Below are positions 1-10,413 of a stretch of 64,000 bases of DNA, piece by piece. The first letter of the stretch is position 1. Each line of letters starts with the position of its first letter. Under the pieces are notes generated by a model. That model did not search any database, was not told the DNA's origin, and worked only from the letters and a program-made list of their open reading frames with translations. A program made the translations under genes and the position numbers. This DNA comes from a candidate division KSB1 bacterium (GTDB taxonomy: Bacteria; Zhuqueibacterota; Zhuqueibacteria; Residuimicrobiales; Krinioviventaceae). Location of the stretch: assembly GCA_034521575.1 (NCBI GenBank), contig JAXHMJ010000005.1, positions 2,108,001 through 2,172,000 of the forward strand, given 5' to 3'.

Positions 1-321
1 GGGAGCTTTTTCAAGCAGCACAATATCCATGTTCTCATTTTTAATCTCATTATAAATCCGGGCTGCTGCGGAACCGCCAACCGATTCATAGCTGACCCCT
101 CGCAGCAAGAGTTCGCGTTCCAATGCCGGATAATGATCCATGAGAAACGATCCGCCACGGTAATTTAAAAGCCATTCGACATTAATACCTTTTTCAAGTG
201 CAAAATAAGCCGCGCCATACGCTTTAAGATGATCAGACTGTTGAAGGTCCATGTTCACCAGTAATTTTTGAGCATGCAGTGTATTCAGCAAGATGAATAA
301 AAGGATGAGAATTCTTTTCAT
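1..321 (-). CDS. Secreted protein of the family often labelled asparagine synthetase B-like (5' part only)
   Basis: Only the first 107 codons are in the window; the rest lies beyond base 1. The start ATG at 321-319 overlaps the stop of the TPR gene upstream (ATGA), so the two are translationally coupled. Residues 1-18 form a signal peptide. The mature start has the segment MDLQQSDHLKAYG followed by VEWLLNYRGGSF, which I recall from FCB-group secreted proteins that databases often call asparagine synthetase B. No glutaminase or synthetase motif is visible, so I do not assign that enzyme activity. It ends the DUF4159-DUF4175-TPR operon and probably works with it in the envelope. Confidence 0.6.
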   Translation of the reverse strand, partial: MKRILILLFILLNTLHAQKLLVNMDLQQSDHLKAYGAAYFALEKGINVEWLLNYRGGSFLMDHYPALERELLLRGVSYESVGGSAAARIYNEIKNENMDIVLLEKAP

Positions 322-2135
322 GATTTGATCTCCAGGTTCCTCAAACGCTCGCGGACGTTATCCAGATAAATACTCTGAGGATACTCGTATAAAAACTTTT
401 CATACAACTGTAGTGCTTGTTCGGATTCATCCTGTCTGCTATGAATATTCGCCATTTCATACAGAGCTTTGTCTGAATACATTCCTTCTTTGTTGTTATA
501 AACAGCTTTAAGTTTATCGATTGCCTGCTCTTCGCGCTGCAACTGAACCAGGGCATCAGCGGACAATAACAGAATTTCATCCCGAAGCGGTGTACCAGGC
601 ACATTGGATATAAACCGTTCCAAAGTATCGACACAGGCCGAATACTGCAATTGCCGATATAACAACGACGCTTTTCCCAGAACACTCAAACTTGTCGAGT
701 CCTGAACGGTTTTTTGCACCAATAGCTGCATTTCCAGCACGTCGTTAACCAAAGATTGATGACGGTTTAAATCAGATTCTAACAACGCCTGGATATATTC
801 TGACACTTTTCCCGGTTTTTGCCGATAAAAAGCCAATTCCGCCAATTTATACAACGCCCGGGGTTCCGGTTTTTCACTATCATTCAAAGGGATCGATTTG
901 AAATAAGACTCGGCGAGAGGCAAATCTCCCTTTACGACCGCGCATTCTCCGAGTTTGTAGCGGGCCTGCTTGGCCTGATTCTGATCATTGGCATAGCGGA
1001 CGACATTTTTATAGGCTTGCATGGCCTGTTCCAGATCAAAAAGCGCTTTAAAACACAAATCCCCCAGATTCATCATTGCATTGACGGCCTTGCTTGTACC
1101 GCGGTTGTTTTGTGCATATTGTTTGAGCATTTGCACCGCTTTCTCATACCGACCGCTGCCAGAGTAAGCCTTTGCGAGTTGAATGCGGGATTTTTCAGCA
1201 AACGATCCCTTGAAATGATCAATTAGATACTGAAATATTTCGATCGCTTTATCGGTATCACCAGCTGACAATACTGTTGAACCCAGATCATAAAGCTCTG
1301 AACCCAATTGGTAGCGATTCAGAAACGTGACCTGATCAGATTTTTGAGCCAGATTTTCAAAACGAATCAGATGAGAAAACGCTTTTTTGAAATTTCGCAG
1401 CATGGTATTAAAGTCGGCGCACCACAAATGAATGGCCCATTTATCATCAGCGTGTGACTCCAAGACCGTTAATACGGTTTTCTGGTCTTCCGGTGACCTT
1501 GCCGAGTGTTTTAGGTCACTGCGCAAATAATTAATTTGCTGAGGATGCTGTTCAAGATACTGGATATACTCTCGGGTTAATTCTTTAAAATTATCCTGTG
1601 CTTTGTAAATTGATGCCATATTAAACATAAACAAAGTCGGGTCATCAAATCGGCTGCGTCCCTTTTTATAAACTTCAAGAGCTTGATTCAGGAAATGATA
1701 GTCAACCATCGCACGCCCCACAAGCATATACACTTCCTGTCTGTTTGCATGCGATTGCAGCACAGAATTCCAGCTTTGCAGAGCTTTTTCAGGTCCATCC
1801 CGCTCAAATTTCAATGATGCCAGATCAACTTTATACCGGAGACCGGGTTTTTTCTGCTGCAAATAATAGATTAATGATTCAAGCTCCTTATATCGTTCGA
1901 TATGGATCAACGTTCGTTTCGCCCCCTCATAAGCAGCAAGATTGTCAGGGTCGGCCCGGCAGATTCTGACATACAATTCAGCAGCCTGTTCATAGCGATT
2001 TCCGCGTTCGTAAAGTCTCGCCATCCGCTGCCACCGCTGAATTTCCTGTTCTGTAGGAGAGGCGGGTTCAGCCGCAAATACCGACAAACAGCAGAATAGT
2101 AATATGATGAACAAAAACAACCTATTTTTTTTCAT
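318..2135 (-). CDS. Secreted tetratricopeptide-repeat protein
   Basis: A 605-residue protein with an N-terminal signal peptide (residues 1-21, hydrophobic, ending near VFAAEP). Below it lie degenerate 34-residue helical repeats with the TPR spacing of small residues (for example AAELYVRICRADP near 52 and QALQLYEKFLYEYP near the C terminus), covering most of the chain. It is predicted to be a periplasmic or surface scaffold. Its start overlaps the end of the DUF4175 gene by 14 bases and its stop overlaps the next gene by 4. TPR proteins accompany DUF4175 proteins in related genomes. The exact partner cannot be read from the sequence. Confidence 0.8.
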   Translation of the reverse strand: MKKNRLFLFIILLFCCLSVFAAEPASPTEQEIQRWQRMARLYERGNRYEQAAELYVRICRADPDNLAAYEGAKRTLIHIERYKELESLIYYLQQKKPGLRYKVDLASLKFERDGPEKALQSWNSVLQSHANRQEVYMLVGRAMVDYHFLNQALEVYKKGRSRFDDPTLFMFNMASIYKAQDNFKELTREYIQYLEQHPQQINYLRSDLKHSARSPEDQKTVLTVLESHADDKWAIHLWCADFNTMLRNFKKAFSHLIRFENLAQKSDQVTFLNRYQLGSELYDLGSTVLSAGDTDKAIEIFQYLIDHFKGSFAEKSRIQLAKAYSGSGRYEKAVQMLKQYAQNNRGTSKAVNAMMNLGDLCFKALFDLEQAMQAYKNVVRYANDQNQAKQARYKLGECAVVKGDLPLAESYFKSIPLNDSEKPEPRALYKLAELAFYRQKPGKVSEYIQALLESDLNRHQSLVNDVLEMQLLVQKTVQDSTSLSVLGKASLLYRQLQYSACVDTLERFISNVPGTPLRDEILLLSADALVQLQREEQAIDKLKAVYNNKEGMYSDKALYEMANIHSRQDESEQALQLYEKFLYEYPQSIYLDNVRERLRNLEIKS

Positions 2136-5100
2136 TGTGTCGACTTAGCGCTTTGTAATATTGTTCAATCAGTTCAAGATAATCACGGGTATAGCCTTCT
2201 TCCTTGGCACGCAGCAGGTATTGATTTAATTTATTTTTGTCATAAATCGTATTTGGCAAATCTTCGGGGCTTTCGGATGAATAATACGATCCGGTTTCAG
2301 CTTTTCGTTTGCGGCTGTATTCACGTTCACGCACGGATTTTTGAGAATCGAGCATGCGTGACAAAATTCTGTTTTGGCGCTGGATCGTTTCCGGGTCAAT
2401 GTTGTTTTGCAGAAAATCATCTTCGACTTTTTTCATATCATCGGCGATTTTCTCAAGGCTTCCCAAAATCTCGCCGTTATCCGCCATTTGACCTGACAGT
2501 TCCTGCATGGCTTTGCGAAGGCTTTTCTGCTGGGCGGCCAGTCTGGATATAGCTGCCTGCTGCTGCAGGCTCATCTGACCGCTTGACAATGACGGAGTGT
2601 TTTGATTGATCTGCTGCTGGGCATCAGCCATTTTCTGCATCTGCTGCATAAAGGACTGCATGCTCATTCCGCCTTGTCCGCCCTGTTGCATCATATTCTG
2701 CATCATACTTTGAATACCCTGTACCGCTGAGTTGAGCGCGACCATTGCATTTTCCTGATGCTGTGCGGCCGGACGTGCATTTCTCTGCTCCATCTTTTGC
2801 AGTGCATTTTGCATTTCCTGATCAGCCTGACCCAGCGATTCGTTGATCCTCGGACTGACCTGAAGACTCTGGCGAGCGGACTCTATGATAGACTCTATCA
2901 CGCGATTCAGAGCAGAACGCGTCCTCTCCTGCTCGTCGGCCACCTGCGGGAAATCGGGACTGTTTTCGGACAATGATCTTGTTTTTTCGCCAATATTTTC
3001 CTGCGATTTGGACAAATCCAAAAGCTGTCGTGCATTTTTTTGCATGGCCTGCAAAAGTTTACGCATCAGTTCGCCGTTGAGCATCTGTTTGGCCGTTTCA
3101 AGGTCCGAAGCCGCTTTTTGAAAAGATTGGGAAATCTGTTCAGATGATGGCCGCATATCTCCGGACTGCTGCATGATTTTTTGCATATTGGACAAGGCAT
3201 CCTCAAGTGACTGTGCTTCGAGTTCAGAAAGCGCCCGGTTTACCATTTCTTTCGGCGGTTCTGCCTGGTTCTGCATGGATTCCTGTATGTCTTTTAAAAG
3301 ATTTTTTAGTTTTGCGTGGTCACTCTCTATTCTATCCTGCTCCCGCTGCATGCGCTCCATTGAACCCGAGGAATCACCAGCCATTTTTTTCTGGCGTTCG
3401 GCCAAATCCCGCGCCATTCTGGCAGCCTGGTCCAGCTGCTGCTCTGTTTTTAGACGTTTGAGCAGTTCAAGTGTTCGGTCCAGGGATTGATTCAAATCCT
3501 GTTCCTGTTCACGCATTTTTTCCATTGCCTGTTGCAGGTCTTCCCGGCTGAACTGATCCAGTTTTTGCCCCATCTGTTTCATCAATTCTTGCATTTCAGC
3601 GGTTTCAATTTCCCGGTACAGCTCTTGAATCTTTTCGTATTTTTCCAGAGTCTCCGGAGAAAGCAACTGGTCTTTCTGACCCTGATCCAGCATCTTTTGA
3701 ATGTTTTTTTCAATCTCATTCAAATCATTTTGGATTTGCCGATGTTGCTTTACAGTTTCCTCAATCTCTTTTCTCTTTTGCCAATCAATTTTTTGTTCGC
3801 GTTTTAATTCACGCGATAATCGATCCACACGTTTTTGCAAATTTTGTGATTTTTGAAACGTGTCTTTGATTTTATCGGTCGTAGTCTCGCGGGTTTGGGT
3901 AAACGTATCATACATCTCTGCAAGTGACGGAAACCGCGCCCGATATCGGCGCGTTTCAGAAGACTTGGGACCGTTTACCGTATCATTGTCATAAACCCGA
4001 ACAAAATAGACCAGAACATCCGTAGGCAAAAGATGGGTCTCTTCTGTATCCCAGTCGTAATTTGTTTCAATTTGGGTGGTTTTATCCGTTTCCAGGGTTT
4101 TGAATGAAAAACCGGTCGAGTCTACATTGCCGCGTCCTTCGTGCAGAACCTGATAACCCAATTGAACACGCGATATCCCATAATCATCCTGACTGTTCAC
4201 CGCAAGCGGAATGCGCATATCATCACCCAGTTCAATATCCCGTCCCGGAGATGTGATTTCAACAAAAGGATATTGATCTGCCAATGCTTTGACCTGATAT
4301 GAAATCGGATCCGGATTTGATAACGAATCCCGGTCTGTAAGTTGAATTTGATATTTGACATCCCGATACAGGCGGAAAGCCCCATAAATCGTTTCATTTT
4401 GTACATCAAGAGATTGTAATGTCGAATCTGAAAACAGTAAAGCTGCATCATGCAGAGGTTTATTGGCCGTTGCATTCAGATGAACACGAGCGCCCGGTAA
4501 CGCAGTAACATTACCGACATTCTTTTCAACAGACCTGGTTGTTAGTCCGGTATACGCCGGCGGGGTGACCTGTAAAGACAATTCACGGACGACGGGCCGT
4601 TCAAGCACACTTACCGTATATTCCGGTGATTGCTTTGATTGTGCACGTATTCGATACGTGAAAGATTTGCGTATGTTCATCAGGGTTGTTGTAAACACAC
4701 CGGGGGCTTTTTGTTTCAATGCACGTTGGTCTGTGGTGGTTTTGTATTGTACAATCATCTCCGAATGTTTCAGAGTGGAATCGGAAGTCTGAACGCTGAT
4801 TTGCAGGGAATCACCGCTGACAACGGTTGCATCTCCCGGATCGACGGAAAACACCAGGCTCTGCTGATGGGTGTAGTCTGTGAACGGATGTACAAACCGG
4901 TCCCATGAGTGCAGCATCGGTGTGTAAAACAGGACCAATATCATTATCGAGATCAGAGTAACAACACCGGCCTGGCGCAAACTGCGTTTGACGGGCCCAT
5001 GGTCAACAAGTTTTGACAAATCAAAGGATTGGCACTGCTCAATTTCGGCGTCCAAAGCCGCCAGAGCAAGTTCCCGGGAGGTAGAGTGTTTGTCGCGTTC

Positions 5101-5442
5101 AATATGAATAAACACATCGAGCGCATTTCCAAGGCGGTCATGCACAGAATCAATTTTTTCACCCACAGCATAGGCCGTTTGCAGCAGACTTGGAGATGAG
5201 GGACGCAGTAAAAGTCGATACAAAGGAGACCCTGTATAAACCCCGAAAACAGCTATTATATAAATCAGACCCAGCCCGACAGGAACAGCTCGCAGTCCCA
5301 TGGGAAAATGAAAAACAGCCTCGGCGCTGAGCAAAATCACCAAAGCCGGAAGAATCCATACGACCGCTTTAAAACAGCCTGTGGCGAGGGCAGCGAGCTT
5401 TTCTCGATAGCGATAGCGTTTTAATTGTGTCGTAATTTTCAA
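2122..5442 (-). CDS. DUF4175-family membrane protein with long coiled coil
   Basis: A 1106-residue protein. Three hydrophobic segments lie near the N terminus (about residues 20-45, 50-70 and 155-178). They are followed by a beta-rich extracytoplasmic section (about 190-520) and then a long charged, Gln/Glu/Lys/Met-rich region (about 530-1040) with strong coiled-coil character. This layout matches the DUF4175 family of FCB bacteria, whose function is unknown. Its stop overlaps the TPR start, and DUF4159 lies 4 bases upstream, so this is one operon. The family is often found near MoxR/BatA-type envelope systems, but none is visible here. Confidence 0.8.
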   Translation of the reverse strand: MKITTQLKRYRYREKLAALATGCFKAVVWILPALVILLSAEAVFHFPMGLRAVPVGLGLIYIIAVFGVYTGSPLYRLLLRPSSPSLLQTAYAVGEKIDSVHDRLGNALDVFIHIERDKHSTSRELALAALDAEIEQCQSFDLSKLVDHGPVKRSLRQAGVVTLISIMILVLFYTPMLHSWDRFVHPFTDYTHQQSLVFSVDPGDATVVSGDSLQISVQTSDSTLKHSEMIVQYKTTTDQRALKQKAPGVFTTTLMNIRKSFTYRIRAQSKQSPEYTVSVLERPVVRELSLQVTPPAYTGLTTRSVEKNVGNVTALPGARVHLNATANKPLHDAALLFSDSTLQSLDVQNETIYGAFRLYRDVKYQIQLTDRDSLSNPDPISYQVKALADQYPFVEITSPGRDIELGDDMRIPLAVNSQDDYGISRVQLGYQVLHEGRGNVDSTGFSFKTLETDKTTQIETNYDWDTEETHLLPTDVLVYFVRVYDNDTVNGPKSSETRRYRARFPSLAEMYDTFTQTRETTTDKIKDTFQKSQNLQKRVDRLSRELKREQKIDWQKRKEIEETVKQHRQIQNDLNEIEKNIQKMLDQGQKDQLLSPETLEKYEKIQELYREIETAEMQELMKQMGQKLDQFSREDLQQAMEKMREQEQDLNQSLDRTLELLKRLKTEQQLDQAARMARDLAERQKKMAGDSSGSMERMQREQDRIESDHAKLKNLLKDIQESMQNQAEPPKEMVNRALSELEAQSLEDALSNMQKIMQQSGDMRPSSEQISQSFQKAASDLETAKQMLNGELMRKLLQAMQKNARQLLDLSKSQENIGEKTRSLSENSPDFPQVADEQERTRSALNRVIESIIESARQSLQVSPRINESLGQADQEMQNALQKMEQRNARPAAQHQENAMVALNSAVQGIQSMMQNMMQQGGQGGMSMQSFMQQMQKMADAQQQINQNTPSLSSGQMSLQQQAAISRLAAQQKSLRKAMQELSGQMADNGEILGSLEKIADDMKKVEDDFLQNNIDPETIQRQNRILSRMLDSQKSVREREYSRKRKAETGSYYSSESPEDLPNTIYDKNKLNQYLLRAKEEGYTRDYLELIEQYYKALSRHNEKK

Positions 5443-5446
5443 GATA

Positions 5447-6121
5447 TCACCGTGTCAATGCATACATCATAATATTCACACCCATTTGAAGCGCTTGCAG
5501 TCGTACCGCTTCTGGATCATTATGCACGTCCGGATCGGCCCAGCCGTCTGAGATATTCGTGTTTGATGTATAGAACACAATTAGACGGCCTTGGTCAAAG
5601 TAACCGAATGCTTCCGGCGGTCCTCCGTCAAATTCATGTATCTTTGGCAAGCCGTTACTGAACTCGAACGGAAAATGAAAAATTTGATGGGAAAACGGCA
5701 CCTTGTGAAAATCGCGGTCCGGGAACACTTTGTGCATTTCTCGAAAAAAATGTTCCTGCATGCCGTAATCATCATCCGCGTATAAAAACCCGCCATTTGT
5801 CAAATAATCACGCAAATGCTTTACCTCTTCCGGAGAAAAGACCACTCGTCCATGACCGGTCATAAATAAAACAGGATAGGAAAACAAACGATCATCCATA
5901 ATGGATAACTGAACTTCATCCTCCCGCGTTTGGATGATCGTTTGTTTGTCGATAAACTCAAGCAAATTGGGTATAATAGAAGGGTTATTGTACCAATCCC
6001 CGCCGCCACGATAATGAAGCCTCACAACCGTAAAGTCATTCTCAGCTGAATAGAGGGTCCGGCTTGAAATCAGGAGCACAGCCATATAAATGAAGACTAT
6101 ATAAATATTGTTCTTTTTCAT
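5447..6121 (-). CDS. DUF4159 domain secreted protein
   Basis: A 224-residue protein with a signal peptide (residues 1-25) and the DUF4159 signature: the RGGGDWYNNP segment near residue 40, LFMTGHGRVVFS near 85, and GGFLYADDDYGM near 110. The domain resembles class I glutamine-amidotransferase-like folds; its activity is unknown. I chose the ATG at 6121, which reads MKKNN and then the signal peptide. An upstream in-frame ATG (6148) sits inside a terminator hairpin and would add nine unlikely residues. It lies 4 bases before the DUF4175 gene. Confidence 0.85.
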   Translation of the reverse strand: MKKNNIYIVFIYMAVLLISSRTLYSAENDFTVVRLHYRGGGDWYNNPSIIPNLLEFIDKQTIIQTREDEVQLSIMDDRLFSYPVLFMTGHGRVVFSPEEVKHLRDYLTNGGFLYADDDYGMQEHFFREMHKVFPDRDFHKVPFSHQIFHFPFEFSNGLPKIHEFDGGPPEAFGYFDQGRLIVFYTSNTNISDGWADPDVHNDPEAVRLQALQMGVNIMMYALTR

Positions 6122-6139
6122 ATTTATAACAAAACAAAA

Positions 6140-6161
6140 GCAGCCCATAAAAATGGGCTGC
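6140..6161 (-). terminator. Rho-independent terminator after the SurA-like gene
   Basis: A perfect 9-bp stem GCAGCCCAT / ATGGGCTGC with a 4-base loop. On the minus strand it is followed by CTTTTGTTTTG. It lies 25 bases beyond the surA stop and just before the DUF4159 start, so it separates or attenuates transcription between the two halves of the cluster. Confidence 0.75.
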
Positions 6162-6186
6162 AGATTTTTAAGTTGTTTACCAGGCT

Positions 6187-7491
6187 TTATTTAAGAGAAG
6201 AAATTTTATATTCGACATAAACCTGATCGCGTTTTTCATCCAGCCATTCGTCCAAACGTTGCTGCTTTTTATAACTCAGCACCATTTCCTTGATACGATC
6301 ATAATCCTCTTCGAAACTGAGCTGCCGGGCACTAATTCTGTCATGCAATTTCAACACATGAAATCCATACTGGGTTTTGACCGGTTCACTGACCTCACCC
6401 GGCTGGAGGTTGCTTAATACAAAAGTGAACTCTTTTGCCATTTGCTCAAGCTGATCCACTTCGAACTCGCCCAAATAGCCGCCGTCATCAACAGTGGATT
6501 CATCATCCGAATATTCGAGCACAAGGCTGTCAAAATCAGCGCCGTTCTTCAACATTGAATAAATTTCTTTAATCTTCTCCGCCGCCCGCCTCTGATCTTC
6601 TTCAGTGGGTTCAACGGAAACAAGGATATGTTTGGTGTGTATTTTTTCTCCGCGGCGTTCAATGAGCTTGATGATATGAAATCCAAATTGCGATTCCACG
6701 ACCCCGGATATCTCTCCGGGTTTTAGATTAAAGGCCGCTTCGGCATATTCCCGCACAAAATCATCACGTCCCTTGAATCCAAGATCTCCGCCTTGTTTTG
6801 CGGATCCGGGATCATCCGAATGCTTTTGGGCCATTTCGGAGAAATCGGCTCCGTTCATAATATCCTCGCGGAGCTTTTGCGCGGTGTTCATTGCTTTCAT
6901 TTTGGCTTTTTCACCGGGTTCCGGTTCAATAAGTATATGACTGATTTCTATGGTTTCCCGCATTCGGCCCAAAGAATCCTTATTCTCGTTAAAAAATTCA
7001 CGGGCCTGCCGTCGTCCGACCCTAACCGGCAGGAAAATGCTGTCTTTTATCGCATTGGCCCGCAAATCTTTTACAATACGCCGTCGGTAAAGATCCCGAA
7101 TCTGCGACATCATCATGCCCATTCGTTGTTCCAGTTGGTTTTCGCCGCCGGACTGCTGAATCACGTTATCCAATTGCTGTTCAAGATAAGCTTCAACCTG
7201 CTGTTCGTTGGCAATAACGGTATCTTCATCGGCCTGGATCAGCAACAACTCGCGATTGATATAACTTTCCAGCGCCTGTTTCCTCATTTCCTGAAAGCGT
7301 GAGGGATTCTTTTGGGGATCTATGCCTTGTTGCATACTCATCATATAAGCCATTTGAGTGACTTCCGAATCCAGTATAACCTCATTGTCGACAACGGCCG
7401 CCACCTGATCCAAGACGTCCTGGGAAACTCCTGGAGAAACGGCAAAAAAAGCTAAAATCAGTAGTAATTGTATATATTTATTCATTTTCAT
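6187..7491 (-). CDS. surA: SurA-type periplasmic peptidyl-prolyl isomerase / outer-membrane chaperone
   Basis: A 434-residue protein with a signal peptide (1-23), a SurA N-terminal chaperone domain (DQVAAVVDNEVILDSEV near residue 28) and two parvulin domains (about 180-280 and 285-385). Each parvulin domain carries a HILI/HILV opening strand, a GGDLGF or GGYLGE turn and a GFHIIKL or GFHVLKL closing strand. SurA escorts unfolded barrel proteins to the BAM complex. It overlaps the upstream PpiC-like gene by 14 bases and is the last gene before a strong terminator. Confidence 0.9.
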   Translation of the reverse strand: MKMNKYIQLLLILAFFAVSPGVSQDVLDQVAAVVDNEVILDSEVTQMAYMMSMQQGIDPQKNPSRFQEMRKQALESYINRELLLIQADEDTVIANEQQVEAYLEQQLDNVIQQSGGENQLEQRMGMMMSQIRDLYRRRIVKDLRANAIKDSIFLPVRVGRRQAREFFNENKDSLGRMRETIEISHILIEPEPGEKAKMKAMNTAQKLREDIMNGADFSEMAQKHSDDPGSAKQGGDLGFKGRDDFVREYAEAAFNLKPGEISGVVESQFGFHIIKLIERRGEKIHTKHILVSVEPTEEDQRRAAEKIKEIYSMLKNGADFDSLVLEYSDDESTVDDGGYLGEFEVDQLEQMAKEFTFVLSNLQPGEVSEPVKTQYGFHVLKLHDRISARQLSFEEDYDRIKEMVLSYKKQQRLDEWLDEKRDQVYVEYKISSLK

Positions 7492-8347
7492 CCACTTTGT
7501 TTTGATTTAACAATTCAATAGAGTCTAAAACAGTCCAATCGACTTTGACATAAATATTTTCTTTCAGTTCATTGACCAATTGAACATATTTTTCCTCACG
7601 TTTGGCAGCATTGATCATTTGCTTTACGCGGTCCCTGACTTCCTCAAGTGTCTGTGGTTCTCCTTCTTTTCGCAGCCCCGCAAGATACAGTATATAATAT
7701 CCGGCGTCGCTTTTGTACGGTTTGGACGGTTCTTCTACATCCAGATATCTCAACCGGTTTTGAATAAAGTCAGATAGTTTTTCTTTTTCAACCCATCCAT
7801 AATCCCGGTAAACACCTGATACTTGTTTGAACGTACTATCCTCGGCGATTGTTTCAAGCGATTCATTATTCAATAGGCGTCTGCGAATGTCATAAGCGTT
7901 TCGATACGTATCCACCAAAAAATAATGTACATCATAAAGCGTTGCCGGACGAATAAAGCTTTGTTTGTTTTCCTGATAAAATGCCTGGATTTCGTCTTCG
8001 GTAATGACAATGTTAGAATCCAGATATTTATCAAGGTAAAGGGCAACCAGATACTCTTTTTCAAGTTCTTTAAGTTTTTTTTGAACAAATGGATCTTTAT
8101 TCAGATCTTCTTCCAGAGCTTTATTGAATACCAGTTCCCGCTCTACCCAGCGTCGGATGTAATTTCTCACCTGAACATTGGATAGTTCCAGCCCGGATTG
8201 ATCAGGAAGCATGTTTTTCAGCTGATCAAGTGTATACTCACTTTGACCGGCAGTCGCAATAACAGGTGACTTGTCCTGGACCTGTCGGTCACAAGTCAGC
8301 AAAAACAGAAAGAATAAAAGCACACCTATAGCTTTAACCCATCTCAT
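7478..8347 (-). CDS. PpiC/PrsA-type lipoprotein foldase
   Basis: A 289-residue protein with a lipobox (LFLLTC, Cys near residue 19). It has a helical SurA-like chaperone region (about 40-130) and a single diverged parvulin domain (about 135-240, ending GYYILYLAGLR). The usual GG-x-LG turn is weak (DYGWVEKEKL), so isomerase activity may be lost and the protein may act as a holdase. The start overlaps the stop of the upstream paralogue (ATGA) and the end overlaps surA by 14 bases. Confidence 0.8.
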   Translation of the reverse strand: MRWVKAIGVLLFFLFLLTCDRQVQDKSPVIATAGQSEYTLDQLKNMLPDQSGLELSNVQVRNYIRRWVERELVFNKALEEDLNKDPFVQKKLKELEKEYLVALYLDKYLDSNIVITEDEIQAFYQENKQSFIRPATLYDVHYFLVDTYRNAYDIRRRLLNNESLETIAEDSTFKQVSGVYRDYGWVEKEKLSDFIQNRLRYLDVEEPSKPYKSDAGYYILYLAGLRKEGEPQTLEEVRDRVKQMINAAKREEKYVQLVNELKENIYVKVDWTVLDSIELLNQNKVDENE

Positions 8348-10072
8348 TCGTTCTCTCCCGCAAATTCAGCAGCCAAAACATCAGGAAAGGTTGTAATCTG
8401 ACTTTCTGATCGCAGCTCTTTTAGCCAGTTTTCATGCAGATCATCTGTTTTCTTTCTCTTTAAAGCAGCTTTCACAATATCTTCGGCTTGCTCATATGTT
8501 CGGGGTTCGCCAGGCTGGCGCTCAAGAACTTTAATCACCGAATAATGACCGGAATAATAAATAGGCTCACTTACTTCTCCCGGCAGCATTCTGAAAGCTT
8601 TATGGGTGATACCGCGGTGTCTGACAGGACTGATAAATCCGAGAACACCTTGACGATTTACAACCGAATCCCGTTCTGTATATTGTTCAGCCAGCTTTGC
8701 AAAACTCTCACCATTCTGAATTCGATGATACAACCAGTCGGCAAGTTCTTTTCCTTTGACATAAATCTCCTGAACCTTTACCTTGGGGTCTTTTTCGAAT
8801 CGTTGTGCATTTTCGGTAAAATATTGACGGCACTCGTCTTCCGTGGGATTAACTCTGTTGTCAATGTTTCTGCTTTTTTGAATTTTATACATTTCATCTT
8901 CCAGAAAACGGCGAACTTTTTTGGCCACAGGGTTTCTGCTGTCAAAATCATGGTCATAACCATATTTCAAACACAGCTGTTTTGTGGGATCAAGAAATAG
9001 AATCCGATCCCAAGGTTCTTTCATCCCAAGCTCCGGTCGCGCCCCCTGGGGAAGATTTTTCATAACTCGATTTAAAAAATCAAAAACAATAACAGTTTGT
9101 TCTGAGAAAGAGTAAACAGGCATATTCATTTGTCTATTGGTTAATGAATTTATAAACTCATTAAATCCCTGGTTTGTGCGATAGTCATATGAGGTTTTAT
9201 CAAACCAGTGTACCAGAGAATCAACCGTATTTTCATAAAGTGAATAGTTATAGTTTTTCTTCAATTTATCTATAAATCCATAATAAGCTTCATTTACTTT
9301 TTCCGGATGATTGGTATAATAATCACGCCGCAAATAATCCAGTTTTTCCTCGAAAGGTATTTGTTCCCGTTCCCTGATTGTTTTCAACTTTACAATATGC
9401 AGTCCCCTTGAAGAACGGATCACATTTGAAAGTTGTCCTTTTTTCAGTTTATGCAACGCTTCGTAAAAAGATGCCCCATAGCCTTTGTCATGCCATTTTA
9501 AAAATCCAAGCCACCCTCCTTTTCCGGAACTAGTTTTGTCCTGCGAATGCAGACGGGCCATTTCTTCAAAATCGAGCTCCCTTTAGCAATCGATTATGAA
9601 CAGTCTTTAGCTTTTGGCGGGCGTTGCTAATTTCAGTTTTCGGCATTTGGGGGGAAACGGGTATAAAAATATGGCTTATTCCAAACTCCAGACCCTGCTT
9701 TTTGTAGATTTCTCTCATCATTTTTTCCGGCATTACCTCGCTATAGACTTGATCACGGATGACCTGCAGGTACACCATATTTTCTTCCTTTTCTTTCACT
9801 TTATTCTGCAGCGCCGATTGCAAATGGATACTGTCTTTATAAGCGGACTCTATCACCAGCCGTTTATCGATAAAATCGTTCAGTCGTATTTCCGCGGTTT
9901 CAAATATTAAAGATGACTGATCAACCTTTTCAGAACTCAAATAATATTTGAATGCTTCCATCGTGAGAAAACTATTATTCAGACGTGCGACATTCTTCGA
10001 GTCATCGCAGGCGCTGAACAGCAAGATCATACTCATCAAAACAGCAATACCGCCTATCCAACGGTTTTTCAT
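8344..10072 (-). CDS. Two-domain parvulin lipoprotein, frameshifted
   Basis: Two reading frames (9566-10072 and 8344-9561) join into one protein of about 575 residues that aligns end to end with the paralogue at 10414-12136. The N terminus has a lipobox (LFSAC). Parvulin domain 1 spans the break (GISHIFIPV to GLHIVKLK). Domain 2 is near the C terminus (VQEIYVKG to YSVIKVLERQ). The frame changes at about 9575, where GGAGCTCGATTTTGAA carries one base too many compared with the expected Gly-Ala-Asp-Phe-Glu. This is probably a sequencing insertion, but a real mutation in one copy of a duplicated gene is possible. Confidence 0.75.
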
Positions 10073-10413
10073 TTTTCCACTCCCTTTCTAGAGCATCTAT
10101 TTTATGTACCATTCATTAATAAAGTAACACAGAATGCAGTTCTTTTTGGATTTTTTTCGCAGTTTCATGGCAGGATATTTCGGATTTGAATTTCAGTTCA
10201 TATTTTTTTACTCCTGACGCGGTTCTACAAATATAAGAGACATGTTTGTTACCCAGCCCATGCTAAAAATGTTCCCCCATTCTGTAAAGATCGATACTGA
10301 ATTCAGACAGAATTGTGCAAACGTCGAACTTTTAGAACATGAGACAACCACCATCTAAAAAATCAAAAAAGCAACGTGAAGAATCTGGGAATAAATTTAC
10401 AATACAATTTGAG
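10073..10413. other. Intergenic region between the two parvulin paralogues
   Basis: A 341-base gap with no supported gene. Its first 60 bases resemble the leader of the other paralogue (around 12137-12195): both contain CTATTTTAT, an ATTAAT-rich stretch and AAAGTAA, as expected if gene plus leader were duplicated in tandem. No clear terminator or strong sigma-70 promoter was seen. Confidence 0.5.

Noticed and set aside
6121-6148. Upstream ATG for the DUF4159 gene
   Set aside because: It lies inside the terminator hairpin of the SurA gene and would spoil the signal peptide.
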